The notes under the pieces are model-generated. The model did no database searches, was not told the DNA's origin, and worked only from the letters and a program-made list of their open reading frames with translations. A stretch of 64,000 bases of DNA from Phoma sp. XZ068 (Eukaryota; Ascomycota; Dothideomycetes; Pleosporales; Didymellaceae). This document shows positions 39,851-51,792 of the stretch, piece after piece. Location of the stretch: the NCBI GenBank assembly GCA_004835665.1, contig RBKR01000014.1:868001-932000 (forward strand), read 5' to 3'. How positions within the stretch are numbered: the stretch's first letter is position 1; each line of letters opens with the position of its first letter. The position numbers were made by a program, and so were the translations under genes.

Positions 39851-41257
39851 GGTACTGGCTGTAGACGTCACGTGTTAATGGTCGAGATGGTCGAGATGGA
39901 AAGCCTTGTGGTGCTTCGAGGTCGAGGGAGGAGACAACGAAACAAAGAAACAAACACGGCTGACCATCGGATCAGCGGCGGATAAAGGAGGCTATTTGAA
40001 CCTGGGGATTATCCAAGCTTCGCAAGTGAATGACAGGGCCAAACCGGGGGCTTCACAGACCACGCCGCGTCGGGCTCACTTCACTAGCGGAGCTGGGGTT
40101 TGATGAGATAGGCCAACCAACTCAGCCTTGCTGCATCTCAGCGGGAGGCTCTCGCCGCTGCAACCACGCCAGGGCACGCTGACCAGTCGACTGCGCGGCG
40201 CAGCGTGGGGATGTTACTTGCCCCGCGCCGACACGAAAATAACCACACCTCATGCTAAGCTGTCCTGCTCCTGAAGCCGCCACCGCAACCCTAATATCGT
40301 GGACCAACAGCCTTCACAAGTGACCCGCATTGACCTGCCCGGTCGGTGCGTACAGCTCGTCTCCACCACCCGGCCGCCGATCAGTCGACGCGCTAAGACA
40401 AACGGCTGTCACCCCAGGATGTGCATGTTTCGTGCAAGGTTACACGCGCGTTGCAACAGGCCGTGAACGAATGTTTTGGTGCATACACGGTGTATGCATG
40501 CGGCCTGGCAGTACTGTACCATCACCTGGCATGCTGCATCTTCTTCGCTCGTGATTCCAGCGTCGTCCAGCGTCCAGCACATGAAGAATGTGCATGTCGA
40601 AGAATGGAGCTGCAAAGGGGTGGAGTCGCGCTTTTGCCCGATTGGGAAGCCGGACAGTTTGGACGTCAGCTACGCGTTGTCCAAGCGAACGCAGGAGTAC
40701 AGCACCAAGGAAGGCGCCGCTCGCTTGCGGAGATCAAACAACGCAGCGGGCGAGATCCGAGGACTGCAGTTCTGGGATGCACCATGCCTCATCAAACTCT
40801 CCATGCCATTGTCACGACACGGATTTGCAAAGACCAGCACAGCTCTCCACATTCAAAGCTGAGTGCATTCTCATCTTAGACACAGCTAGGGCTGCCTGCT
40901 CGACCACGCGTTTGACATTGCGCCACCTCGCTGTCAGCTCTATCAAGCCCTCGTGTGGAATGTCTGAGATGCTCTGATGTTTGCTCGAGTCAGCCACCAC
41001 GGTCGATGACGCTCTGTTGTTAGGCTGTGAACGATCTGCGCGAATCGCCATGTTTCGCATTGACATTATGGGCGCGGGTTGAAAACTATACATTCGGACC
41101 GCGGAGGACTGCGGGATGCTTGGGTAGGATGCTGGTAGACGGTACGATTCGGGCACCGACATACTGTATCACAGCAAACTCTAAAAGATCAAGTCGGACA
41201 CGATGCAGGAACCCGAATCCACAGCGATAAAACTCTGCAGCGTCTACGCCACTCAAT
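39851..41257. other. Intergenic, 1.4 kb
   Basis: Upstream of the hexosaminidase. Several overlapping ORFs of 60-150 codons occur around 40420-40980 in three frames, but none has family resemblance or convincing codon use. No gene is called. Confidence 0.45.
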
Positions 41258-42523
41258 TCAAGGTCGGCCACTGCTGCCGCCGAGAATAGGTCCATCAGCT
41301 GGAGGCGCAGCATGCTCAGTACCGTCGGTTGTGTTCCCGGGGCGCTTCCCATGCTTGATGGTCCACCAGTCTGGCGCAGGCACACTCAGTAGCTTACATA
41401 CATCGCGTCTTCTCATCCTGAAGTCATCATACAGGTGCTTCCAGATCCTCCTCTCTGCGCAGCTTCCTGTGTGGCTTCCACCGCAGTCAGGCTGCATCTC
41501 TTCTAGGCCTTGTGTAGGCCACATGATCCAAGGCTTGGGCAGCGGCCAGTCACTGAAATGGACGAGCTTAGCTTCGCCGTAGACCTTCTCGGCGTCCCAT
41601 TTCTCAAAGCTGTTTCCCAGGTAGGCGCTGTGGTCGTGCTTCCTGAATTCGCCTGTCAACAAGGCATACGGGCGGTGTGGGAGCACCATGGCGCTCTCTT
41701 CAAACCGCTCATTGACGAGCTCCATATCGAATCTGTGTACGTTGACCAGCTCGTTGTTGCCGCCTGCTCCAATTGTCTTCTTGAATCTCTCGAACTCGTC
41801 CAAATCCGGCTTGATGACCATGAGCATCGATGTAAGCGGCCACGGCTTGCTGTCGGCCCAGTATGCGCGGGGCATGGCCATGGGCGTCTGCGGGAGGAGG
41901 AAAAGCTCGTCGAGAGGCTTCAGGAGCACAACGTCCGAGTCCATCGCAATGACGCGGTCGTAGTACGCCAGCGAGAATGCCATGAATTTGGTGACGGACT
42001 TATCCCAGGTCCCTGTCCATGCATCTGCAAGGCCGTCAGCACCCTGTTCATTCTCCATCAAACCTTACATGCGTAGGGCGACGAGTTCGCGTGCGACTGC
42101 GCCCATCGTACCTTTGGTGCGACCCTCGACGGTCAGAAGCTTGACCGGGTGCAACTTGACTTTGTACTTGTCGCGCGCCAGGACGAGCAGCTGGCTGTCG
42201 CGGTCTTTGGCGCTCGTCACCTCCGTGTCCCAGTGCTGGGGGTAGAAGAGAACGCGGTCTGCCTTGCTGCCGAGCCGCGCGAGCGCGTCGAAGAGGAGAA
42301 GGGCATGGCAGAGCGTCGCGCTGTCGGTCGCATACAGGCTGTATGCGTAGTTGGACCAGTTGGTCACGCCATTTGCGGACGCTCGACCAGACGACGGGTA
42401 CAAGAACCAGCAGACGAGGAGAAAGCCGCAGAGGTAGTAAGCATAGCGGCGGTGGAAGCGGAAGGGTCGCGACTCGTCGTCCCTCTTGTACCGAGGGAGC
42501 TCGTCAGATCGCCGTCGACGCAT
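41258..42523 (-). CDS. GT8-family glycosyltransferase, type II membrane protein
   Basis: Exon 1 is 42523..42112 and exon 2 is 42024..41258, joined over an 87-nt intron (GTACGA...TTGCAG, phase 1), giving 392 aa. The join EGRTKDAWTGTWDKSVTKFM restores the family sequence; another donor closer to the intron end breaks the frame. A short basic cytosolic tail precedes the anchor YYLCGFLLVCWFLY. GT8 motifs are SLYATDSATLCHALLLFDAL, the DxD in RVIAMDSDVVLLKPLDELF, and FNLA-like LVNVHRFDMELV. Later conserved parts are KLVHFSDWPLPKPW and WKHLYDDFRMRRRDVCKLL. It resembles fungal GNT1-type N-acetylglucosaminyltransferases and glycogenin-like enzymes. The exact sugar is not predictable. Golgi location is inferred from topology. 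Confidence 0.9.
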
Positions 42524-42853
42524 AGTGTGAGTGCGCGGCAGGCATCTTGTCAAACTGGTTGCTGCGTCAAAAGTTGGGATGCTTGCTCACGGAGGTGTCG
42601 GCGAATGACGTTGCACTGTCTCCGGAGCTTGGATTGACGCAGAACGGACCCTGGCCCTGACTGTTTCAGCGCCTCTGTTCACACAGTACATACTGTATAC
42701 TGGTGTCGCACAGAACGGTGCAAACATGGCTTGCAGCCTTCGATGGGTATTCTCGTGACTCCTACATATGGATGCGGCGCTGAGGCGGCCTGAACAATCG
42801 CGACCATTCTATCCTACATTGATGAGAACGCCTGCTCAAAACCAAACTACTTC
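42524..42853. other. Intergenic between GT8 and NUP42 genes
   Basis: 330 nt with no gene, containing the GT8 promoter and the NUP42 3' UTR. Confidence 0.5.
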
Positions 42854-44784
42854 TCAAATTGCGACAGGAACGATCCATTCACACTTTGGAGGAGTGAGCG
42901 GTATGTCTTCGTCGTCGTTGAACCGACCCATTTGTCCCACCCTTCGGTAAATCTCTTCTAGCAGCTTTCCTGCCTCGCCTTCATACTCCTCTGGATTCCC
43001 TTCCTTGTAACGGTCCTTCGGGTCGATTGGGCCAGCTGCTTGAGTGGGTTGAGATTGGGCCTGCGCCGCTGCTGGAGCAGGCTGATTTTGGGCGCCGAAT
43101 GGCGACTGAGTGGCTGTAGGCGCCGGAATGGACTGTGCTACTTGGCCAAATGGATTTTGAGTTTGCGTCGTTGCAGTCTGAGCTTGTTGTCCACCGAGAC
43201 TGGGAGCTCCAAAAGCAGGTGTGCTTGATTGGCCAAATGTAGGAGCTGGTGAGGCCGCAGCACCTCCAAAGGGATTGGGCTGAGCCGGTGTTTGCTGGGG
43301 TGGTGCTTGGCCGAAGGGATTTGGCTGTTGCCCTGACTGTGCTGCTTGACCGAAGGGAGACTGGGTGTTTTGTGTAGCCTGCTGACCGAAAGGCGAGTTG
43401 TTGGATTGCGGTTGCTGACCAAACGGCGAGGGACCTGAGCCAGCCTGTGCTGCTTGTCCGAACGGGCTCTGTCCAAAGGCAGGTTTGGCAAAAGCGCTTG
43501 CCTGCTGTGTCTGCCCTAGAGGGTTTGCCTGGCCGAAAGCCGACCCTTGCGCTGGTGTAGATGCCTGTCCAAATGCAGGCGTCACACCAGGAGCTGACGG
43601 TTGCCCGAACGCTGGCGTTTTTGCAGGGGCAGAAGCCTGTGCGAAAGCCGGTTGCTGACCAAGACCACTGGGCTGTCCAAACGCGCTCCCGGGGCCTGGC
43701 ATAGACGTCTGGCCAAAGCCTGAGCCACCAAAAGCAGGCTTGCCAAAAGCACTTGCACCGCCCAAGGCTGATGGTTGGCCGAAAGGCGATGGTTTCGGGC
43801 CCAGTGCTGAAGACGCACCGAAGGCAGAAGTGGCGTTGCCTAAAGATGGGGCAGCTTGGGCAGGGTTTGCAGCTTGTCCAAATGCCGGTTGCCCAAATCC
43901 AGGTTTTGATGGTTGCCCAAAGGCTGATGCTTGTGTCGATGATGCTGAAGAGAACGGATTGCTGGAGGCTTGTGCGAAAGGACTTGAGCTTGTGCGTGGT
44001 TGTCCGCCTGGCGCGGCGGTTCCTCGCACGATATCTAGCCTGTTTGGGTGTACATTGGCGCCTTCTTCTATGTATCGAACCGCACCTTCAATGTCATCTG
44101 CTATAGCTTTGACCTGTTGCTGCATCTTGGCGTGCAATTCGGCCTCTTCTTGTTGCTATGCCGGCATTAGCCCGTATCTTCTGCAGTCCAGTGAATACGT
44201 ACAGCAACAACCTCATTCCCGGTAGCTCGTTGCGTGTAGTACCGTACACGAAGCTCTTCCGGGCTGATCTCCACAGGACCTTCGATGAGTTGTCGCGGGG
44301 CGTCACGGCCAGGGCCGTAGCATGATAGCGGATAGATGGGTCGTTGGCCAGAGAGATCTGCTCTGATATCTGCAATGTCTAGATGGTACGGCAGTGTCTT
44401 GCTGTCCCGAGCGGCTGATTGACATTAGAAAGTGCGACCAAATGCCATGTACTTGGGTATTCGTGTGTGCGTGAAATGTTCATGGCCGAACCAGAGAAAA
44501 TGATTAGAAAAGGAGTTCTGAGTGAAGGACTGACCTCCAAAGGCGCCACTGGAACTCTGATTAGGGCGATAGGTGTCGCCGCTGAAAGCACCAAAGCGGT
44601 TGTTGGTGTTGTTTGAGCGTGCGCCAAAGCCTCCAGCAGAGCCTCGGTTGCCATCTCGCTGACTCCCGGGATGCTCGAATTTGCAGCTGTCTATGTCGTG
44701 TTAGGCACGTGATGTTGAAGGGGTTTTGCAGCACTTACCGCCAAACCGGCAGGTGCCCTGAGAGTAGAATTTGCAGACGGTCAT
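42854..44784 (-). CDS. NUP42: CCCH-type FG nucleoporin Nup42/AMO1
   Basis: Cytoplasmic-face nuclear pore protein acting in mRNA export with Gle1 and Dbp5; the filamentous-fungal ortholog is AMO1. Four exons, 44784..44739, 44690..44535, 44414..44203 and 44155..42854, give 571 aa (introns 48, 120 and 47 nt; phases 1, 1 and 0). The N-terminus MTVCKFYSQGTCRFGDSCKF is a CCCH finger with C4-x7-C12-x5-C18-x3-H22, completed across intron 1. Exon 3 codes for SGQRPIYPLSCYGPGRDAPR and PVEISPEELRVRYY. Exon 4 has a coiled coil (HAKMQQQVKAIADDIEGAVR), then about 270 residues of FG repeats, mostly SPFGQ and AFGQ. It ends with a conserved helix FTEGEAGKLLEEIYRRVGQ-like (EYEGEAGKLLEEIYRRVG). The donor of intron 2, GTCAGT, is slightly weak. 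Confidence 0.9.
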
Positions 44785-45329
44785 GCCAGTGCCGTGGTCA
44801 AGAGGGGGTGTGGGGAGTGTTGCAAGTGGAGTTGCCAGCAGACTAGATTGGAGTCAGTATGTAGATGAGATGTGATTCCGCACGTCGACTGAGCCTAGTC
44901 AAGGCTGACTTGGAGTGCATGAACGTGACCTTGGCTCGAGAACATGTGCATTGACAGGAGGAGTGGATTTGAGTGTGGGCGAGTTTCGAGCATGAGCGGA
45001 TCTAGAGTATGAGATGGACAACGAGCCTCGACCTACCTGCGCGAGAATGGTCGGGTTTGGCGGTGTTCTGGTCCTGCGGCACATGCTGTGTGCTGGGCAG
45101 GGCTGCCGGCGTTGGTCTGCTAGCGCGATCCCTTAGCGTCATCGCGCGTGGAGCTCAAATGTTTGTTGCAGCCGTGGGCCGTGGGCCTCCAAGCACAACA
45201 AGCACAACACACAACACACAACACGGCGCCCCCGACGAGCCCCCCCGCGAGGCCACCCCGCCCCTCCGCCGACCGCACTCGCCTGCTCATGCCCGCGCGC
45301 GGCACCGCACGCCTCGATCCCTGGGCAGC
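44785..45329. promoter_or_regulatory. Bidirectional promoter region of NUP42 and POM152
   Basis: 545 nt separate the two nucleoporin start codons. A run of CAACA/CACAACA repeats near 45190-45225 and a C-rich segment precede POM152. The POM152 frame is open upstream of 45330, but that part is low-complexity leader. Confidence 0.5.
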
Positions 45330-48300
45330 ATGAACGGCGCAACTCCCGCCCGCAGAGGGCCCGGCGGGTTTCCTGCTACACCACAGCTCTCGCAGCGCTC
45401 GCCCGCCGCACGCAGCCCCAATGCCCGCCACAGCCCGGGCGCCACGCCGTCGCGTCCCAATGTGCGCTCGCCCATCCAGGACGTGCCTCGCGCCGCCCCG
45501 CCCAGCGCCGGGCCCGTCATCCCCGCCGACATGCTCGATCCCGCGCAGCAGCGCTTCTACCTCTTCGCCATGTACATGGCCCTGTGGGCCTACCGCTCCT
45601 ACGACTTCTACACGCTGGCCGTCGAGGAGGACGAGTCGCTGTGGCTGTGCCTCAAGTGGTGCTTCTTCGACATGCTCTTCATGTTCGGCGTCCCGCTGCT
45701 GGAGATTCCCTGGCTGGAGTGGAGCAACGGCGCCGCCTTCCTCCTCTTCGTCGTCCACGCCGCCCTCGACGTCATGCTCATGTTCCGCATCGGCATCCCC
45801 GTCCAGGCCTGGGCCGTCAGCCTGGTCGGCTTCCTGTGGGACAGCGAGCTGGCCATCAGCGAGCGCAGCGTCAAGCCCGGCTCCATCCTGCACAACGCCT
45901 CGCTGATCCTGGGCAAGCAGATTGTCAACATCCTGCCCGAGGGCTCCGCCGTCCTGAACCCCAACAAGGAGCCCTTCTGCCTGAACTCGACCGTCACCCA
46001 CCTGGACATCCCCATCATGATCAACCAGACCGAGCCCATCGAGATGGAGCTTCTGCGCATCGACTTTGACACCAACCTCAACGAGACCATCACAATCAAG
46101 AAGAACGAGCTGAGCAAGATGCTCAAGAAGGCGCGCAAGGCCACACGGTCAGCCCACCCCGACGACCCCTTGACCCTGCGATACACGGTCAAGAAGCCCG
46201 GCGTGTACTTGCTTAAAAAGGTCCTGGATCATTCCAAGCTGCAGGTCCGACCACGCGCCGCTAGTCTGATTGTTGCCTCTTGTCCGCAGGCCCAGGTCAA
46301 ACCTACGGGCGACAACCGCTGCCGCAATGACCTGTCCAACGTCGCGCTAGAAGTCGTCGGTACCCCACCACTCAACATCAAGTACCAGCTGTCGGTGAAT
46401 GGCAAGCCACGAGGTGTATCCGAATTCCATAATCTGCAACCCGACGATGTCATTTCTCCTCTATCACGACACACTTCACAAGCACTCGTCAAGCATGGCC
46501 GCGAGGATGTCTCCTGGGCGCGATCGCAGAAGGTCTCTGTCCCTTTGAATGAAACGCTCTCCACCAGTGGTCGATGGGAATATGAAGTGGTCGAAGTACA
46601 GGACGGCCTTGGCAACATCGTCAACTTTGTGAACGTCGATGACGAGGATCGCCCAAAAGCCAAGACGGCTGGGATCCGCCAGGCTTTCGAGGTTCGGGAA
46701 CGGCCAAAGGCATACCTAAAGGGCTGCGACCCTTCAAGACCACTCAGAGTGGCCAAGGGTGAGATTGCTCGTTTACCAGTACACTACGGGTCCACCGGCA
46801 AACAGGCTATCGATGGCCTCCACGTTGTCGAGTACCTCTTCACACCAGAGACGGAGATTGTTACAGACGGATACCACAGCCTAAGTGCTACGTTGAAGAA
46901 GCAGACCATGCGCACGATTCGGGAACAACCGCTGATATCCGACGCTGGTCTTTACACGATCAAGTCTGTATCCACTGAATTCTGCGAAGGAGAGGTCCTC
47001 GAGCCGACCTCATGCCTGCTCCAAAACCCCCCAGAACCAGGTCTCTCGCTGACCAGCGAAGACATCGTGGACAGGTGCGCCGGCAACCCCATTGGTCTGC
47101 GCGTTGGTATCGATCTCATTGGAAGCCCGCCATTCGTGATCAAGTATATTGAACACAACAATCGCCGGAAAATTTCCAAGGAACTGCAGGTTCCTACGCT
47201 TCGAAGCACGGTTGATTTCACCCCTCAGGACGCAGGACACTACAAGTACACCTTTGAGAGCATCCGTGACTCAGTTTACAAAAATGTGCCTTTGAGAAAC
47301 CTTGAACTGCAACAAAACGTCAGACCTTCTGCAAAGGCGTCCTTTGTGGATAGCAAGCCAACGAGGCAAGTTTGTATCGATGATTCGGTAGACTTCGACG
47401 TCAAGCTGTCAGGAGAGGCTCCATGGAAGCTGGAGTACGAGGTTGTCCACAATGGTAAACGCACCAAGCGTACCGTTGAGACTGACGAAGAGTATTACAC
47501 AATCAAGACCGACAAGCTACGCAGTGGCGGCGAGTACATTGTGGCCTTGGCTAGCATCAGCGACAAGATGGGGTGCAAGGAATTCCTAAAGGAAGAGGCA
47601 AGGGTCAATGTACGCCATGAGCGACCCAAGGCTTACTTTGGACACATCGAAGGCAAGCAAGCCATCATGGCACTCGAGGGCAGGGCCATCGGTCTACCTC
47701 TTCGCTTCACTGGAAATGCACCCTGGCGGCTGGAATACGAGAACTTGGACACGAAAGAAGTCAAGCGAGAGACTTTCCAGAACGCAAACGCCTTCTTGGA
47801 CGTCAAATCAGACGGCACATACCAGCTGCTTTCTGTCAAGGACGCTGTTTGCCCCGGACTGATTGAAGAAAAGGCTGACCAGTTCTTGGTTCAGTGGGTC
47901 GCTCGACCCAAGCTCAGCGTGCCCGAGTCTGACGCTATCGTATTCGAAGGCGGAAAGTACACCAAGGAAGCAGTCTGCGAAGGTGATGAAGACGCGCTCG
48001 AGGTATCGTTGCATGGTGAGTAGCACTACAGGCATCTGATGCATTTCATGTTACTGACCTACATACAGGAAATGCTCCCTTCGACGTATCCTATCAGACA
48101 CAGCAAAATGACCCAAAGGGCAAGCTGGTGTCCGTGAGAAACAAGGACTTACACGTCGCAGGAGGCGCTGCCTCCATCCGAGCAGAGACATCGCAAGCCG
48201 GCACTTACGAGTACACCTTCCAGAAGCTAGCCGATTCCAGATACGACCATTCCAAGAAGCACTTCTCTCCCATCACTATCAAGCAGACTGTCCACCCTCG

Positions 48301-49195
48301 CCCAAGTGCTCGCTTCGACAAGCCAGGAAAGACATACAGCTACTGCTCTAGAGAATCAGAGGGCGAAGAGGTTATCCCAATCACACTCGAGGGCGTTGCG
48401 CCGTTCTACTTAGAAGTGGAGATCAAACACCATGGCACACCCAAACCCGAGATTAGCACGCACAAGAACATCCCATCGAATAAGTACGACCTTAGAATCG
48501 AGCACCGCAAGCTGCATCTCGGACACTCATCCATCTCTATCCGCAAAGTCCGCGATTCGCGTGGTTGCACGCTCAAGCCTGCTCCTGGCGGCCCTCGCGT
48601 GCAGATTAGTGTGCACGATGCGCCCACTGCTACCGCTTTGGAAGACCGTACAAACTTTTGTGTTGGAGAACGACTCTCATTCGCACTTGGAGGGCAGGTT
48701 CCGTTCACAGTCTACTACACCTTCGAAGGTCAGGAGCGCAAGGCATCCAATGCAGGCACCACCTTCCGACGTCTCGCGGAGCTTCCTGGAACATTCACCA
48801 TCACTGGTCTGCGCGACTCGGCGTCTGAATGCCTCGCGTCGCTTGATCTTAGGAAAAAAATCCACCCGATTCCATCAGTTCGCTTGTCTGGTGGTCGAGT
48901 TGATGAGATTGATATCCACGAAGGCGGAGGTACCGATCTTGACTTCCAATTCTGGGGCACTCCCCCATTTGAGTTTACCTACACAAGAAGCACGAACGCC
49001 GGGCGTGGCAAGAAGAGCAAGGTGCTCGAGATCCGGACAGAGGTCAGCCACGAGATGAGCATGCGCATACCTGTTCAAGAGGAGGGCACGTATGAGGTTG
49101 TCAGCATCAAGGATGCGTGGTGTAGCTTTGCTCGTAACGATATCGAGGGGCTGGAAAAGGGCAAGGGTGGGGCTCAAAAACTGTTGCAATTTTAA
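45330..49195 (+). CDS. POM152: Nucleoporin Pom152 (pore-membrane ring)
   Basis: Integral membrane nucleoporin that forms the lumenal ring of the nuclear pore. Exon 1 is 45330..48015, the intron is 48016..48068 (GTGAGT...ATACAG, phase 1) and exon 2 is 48069..49195, giving 1270 aa, the usual length. The N-terminal 60 residues are Pro/Ser/Arg-rich and cytosolic. Three hydrophobic segments follow (FYLFAMYMALWAYRSYDFY; WCFFDMLFMFGVPLLEIPW; AAFLLFVVHAALDVMLMF). The rest is a string of lumenal Ig-like repeats with recurring PPFVIKYI, APWKLEYEV, APWRLEYEN, APFDVSYQT and APFYLEVEI motifs, each followed by a GxYxYxxxxxxDS-type strand. The start MNGATPARRGPGGFPATPQ agrees with the family. It is divergent from NUP42. 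Confidence 0.95.
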
Positions 49196-49459
49196 GCACA
49201 GTTGGTTAGTGACGAAGTGAAGATTTGTATTCGCATTGCTGGGCGTTGGGCGCAATGTACAAGATTGATGAGGTTTGGAATTTGCAAGGCATATGATATA
49301 GCGACTCGCAGCATGCAATGCCTGATTGAAGATAAGACGTCCATTACTATACACCATGCCATCATAACTCGTTTCAGTCATTGTAAGAAGTCATTTTACT
49401 CATCGAAATAACTCATTTTAGTCATCGAAAGCACTCATCAGTCATCGCAACAACTCATT
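49196..49459. other. Convergent spacer
   Basis: 3' regions of POM152 and the F-box gene, including the degenerate repeat listed separately. Confidence 0.5.
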
Positions 49460-49470
49460 TCAGTCGTCGG
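49368..49470. repeat. Degenerate tandem repeat (CTCATTTCAGTCATCG-like)
   Basis: About five imperfect copies built on ACTCATTT(C/T)AGTCATCG, with intervening AAAGC/CAACA variation, lie between two convergent stop codons. Copies differ by several bases, so the array is old or loosely maintained. Confidence 0.6.
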
Positions 49471-51315
49471 GGTATTCATCTCTCAAGTTACTAACAAAAA
49501 CATGCCTTGCGCTATCCCAGCGCTTGAAGTGCCTTCCAGCCAACTTCATGATAGCGGCCGAAGGCATGGTATCGGTATCAACAGGCTCAATGTTTTCCGC
49601 AGCAACGTACCGTACAGACTTGTCGTGGACACTACATGCAGGGTCAGCCATACAGCGGTCGATAAAAAAGCAAGCACCTACAGCACGTGATAAAAGGCCT
49701 GCTCCCTCCCCCCGGCCAATCGATCAACACCCATGTTCTGAATCCACTCTTCGCCAGCATCACAACTTGTATCCCATCCCGTGATGACGCCCTCGTAATG
49801 ATAGCGCTTGTGCTTGAACAGCTGCCCAATCTTGAAGTCGACGTTACGCACGCGTGCAGAGCGGCGTATCAAGGGTCTGCGGAGTGTGTCAATCTGATGC
49901 ATGCTCTGCACAAATTGCAGCAGTCTATGCGACTCGGGTTGTGTAGCGAACATGGGTATGACATAGTGCTCGAGCAAGGCCACGTCCCACGCAAAATGGG
50001 TCTGGAAGTGCTCGAGCAGATAGGGCAGGTACTGCCGTCTTCGCGAGGAGACTTGGTGTACAGAAGCTGGCGTTCCTTCGTCGCCGGGCCCGAGCATAAG
50101 CATGGCCCAGATGGTCGAGTAGAAGGCATTGTCCATGTCTGGATATGCATCTAGCCAGGCGGCGCTTATGCCGTGCACGCCGACCTGTGTTTGGCGGATG
50201 GTTTGCACCGAGTTCATGATGTTGCGCGCGGTGCGGAGGACCATTTCGCGGGTGGTGGTGTCGGAAAGGAAGGTCTGGTGTTCGGCGGTCGGGACGCCCA
50301 TGTCGCGGAGAACGCGCAGGAGATCGCCCTGGCGGACTTCATCGGAGGAGCGGAAGGGGTCAAGGTACATGGAGTCGAGGGGGCCAGAGCTGCTGGGCTT
50401 GTATTCGCCATCGAGACTGTGCTGCTTGGGCGCGTAGACGAGGCAGTAGACGTGGAAGAGGAAGCCACAGGGGCGCGCATCGAGGCCGAGGCGCTGGGCA
50501 AGGGCGCAGAACAGGGCGACGGAGATGAGGGGCAAGGACTGGTGGGTGGGCGAGCGGAGGACGAGGCCGATGAACGAGTTTCGCAGGGCGCGGTACGAGG
50601 TGTCGGGGACGCCTTGGAAGCCCTGGCGGCGCAGGTACGAGGCCAGCGTCGACGCCTTCGCCCGTGTGCTGAGCTGGCGGAAGTCGGCATGGTCAGCGAG
50701 CAGGCCGCGGGCCAGGCGGTCGAGGTCGTCGGACATCAAGTCGAAGTCGACGTCCTCGCCGCCGCGCGCAAACATGTCGTATGCGCCCAGGGCGCGGTCG
50801 ATGGGCACATGCCGGCCGTCGTGCAGGTCCTTCCACACATTGATGGCCATCTCGCGGTGGATGCGCTCCAGGGCGGCGTTGGCATAGTAGCGCCGGGCCA
50901 GCACGTCGTCGGCGTCGTCGGGGCAGGCGCACTCGCGCAACAGCGTCTCCTTTGCGTCGTAGCCAAACCCGGCAATGTCGTTGATGCAGCGGATGCGCGC
51001 GTGCTGCGTGGCCAGGACGTGGTTGAGGAGCCGCCGCGTGTCGTGCTCGATGCGCTTCTTGCGCATGTAGAGGGCGCGCCAGTCGACATCCGAGAGCGGG
51101 CCGGCGAATTTGGCGGCGATGTGGTGGTGCGGCGCCCAGGTGGTGAAGCTGCTGCGGCAGAGGTGGCGCCAGATAATGGGAGAGTCGGTGGTGAGCCGCT
51201 TGGCCAGCCGGCTGGACTGCGCGAGCGCAAACAGCGAGCGCGGGTCGAGGTGCAGGAAGACGGCCTCGAGAATCTCCGTGGGCAGCTCCGTGAAGGCGGG
51301 GCCGGCCATGGCCAT
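49460..51315 (-). CDS. FBXO21-like F-box protein (F-box, SirB1 transglutaminase-like, YccV/HspQ domain)
   Basis: Likely substrate receptor of an SCF ubiquitin ligase. Exon 1 is 51315..49682 and exon 2 is 49631..49460, joined over a 50-nt phase-2 intron (GTAGGT...ATGTAG), giving 601 aa. An N-terminal F-box is seen at about 8-50 (FTELPTEILEAVFLHLDPRS). A SirB1/transglutaminase-core-2 region follows (NSFIGLVLRSPTHQSLPLIS; ALFCALAQRLGLDARPCGF). The C-terminal YccV-like domain is RNVDFKIGQLFKHKRYHYEG then VITGWDTSCDAGEEWIQN, completed by exon 2 (VHDKSVRYVAAENIEP). This order is that of human FBXO21. The transglutaminase-like core probably serves binding; catalysis cannot be assumed. Confidence 0.92.
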
Positions 51316-51792
51316 GCACTGGGGGACGCGCCGGCTGGGTGCTGCAGGCGCTGGCTGGCTTCGTCACGGCGCAGTCTGGCGGATTGGCGCAGTGCGGCAG
51401 CGCTCAGCTACGGGGGGGTGGGAGGCGGCAGGAGCAGAACGCACGCTGGCAACATGGTGGGCAATGTCGTCGATGACGGCACACGCGCGAACCGTGAGCC
51501 TGTCGCGCTAAACACTCGCCTGCGCGCATCAGGTGCCGCGGCCGGCGATAACAGCGATACCGCACCTCGACAGCTCCCCTTGCCAACGCCGCCCTCGCCA
51601 ACACCGCCCTGCGGCCTCCCACCTGGCCTCCGCGACTGTCGAGTCTCAGCGAGTATTATACATTCTATTGTCGTCGTTGGTGCCGTCTGTCTGAGGACCT
51701 ATGGCAACACGGGCCATTACTCTAGCATCGAGCCTCGCCCTCGTCATCACAGCCGACTAGGAAATGTCGCCCATCTCTACCTGGCTTATCCT
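51316..51792. other. Intergenic, GC-rich
   Basis: Promoter of the F-box gene and 3' UTR of the membrane-protein gene. The opposite strand of the F-box gene is open for 640 codons into this region, but this is a shadow of its GC-rich codon use. Confidence 0.5.

Noticed and set aside
40421..40977. Overlapping plus-strand ORFs of 128-152 codons upstream of the hexosaminidase
   Set aside because: Three frames are open over the same bases, with no family resemblance and no splice path; most likely chance.
45120..46001. 293-codon minus-strand ORF over the POM152 N-terminus
   Set aside because: Shadow of GC-rich POM152 codons; Gly/Ala/Glu low complexity.
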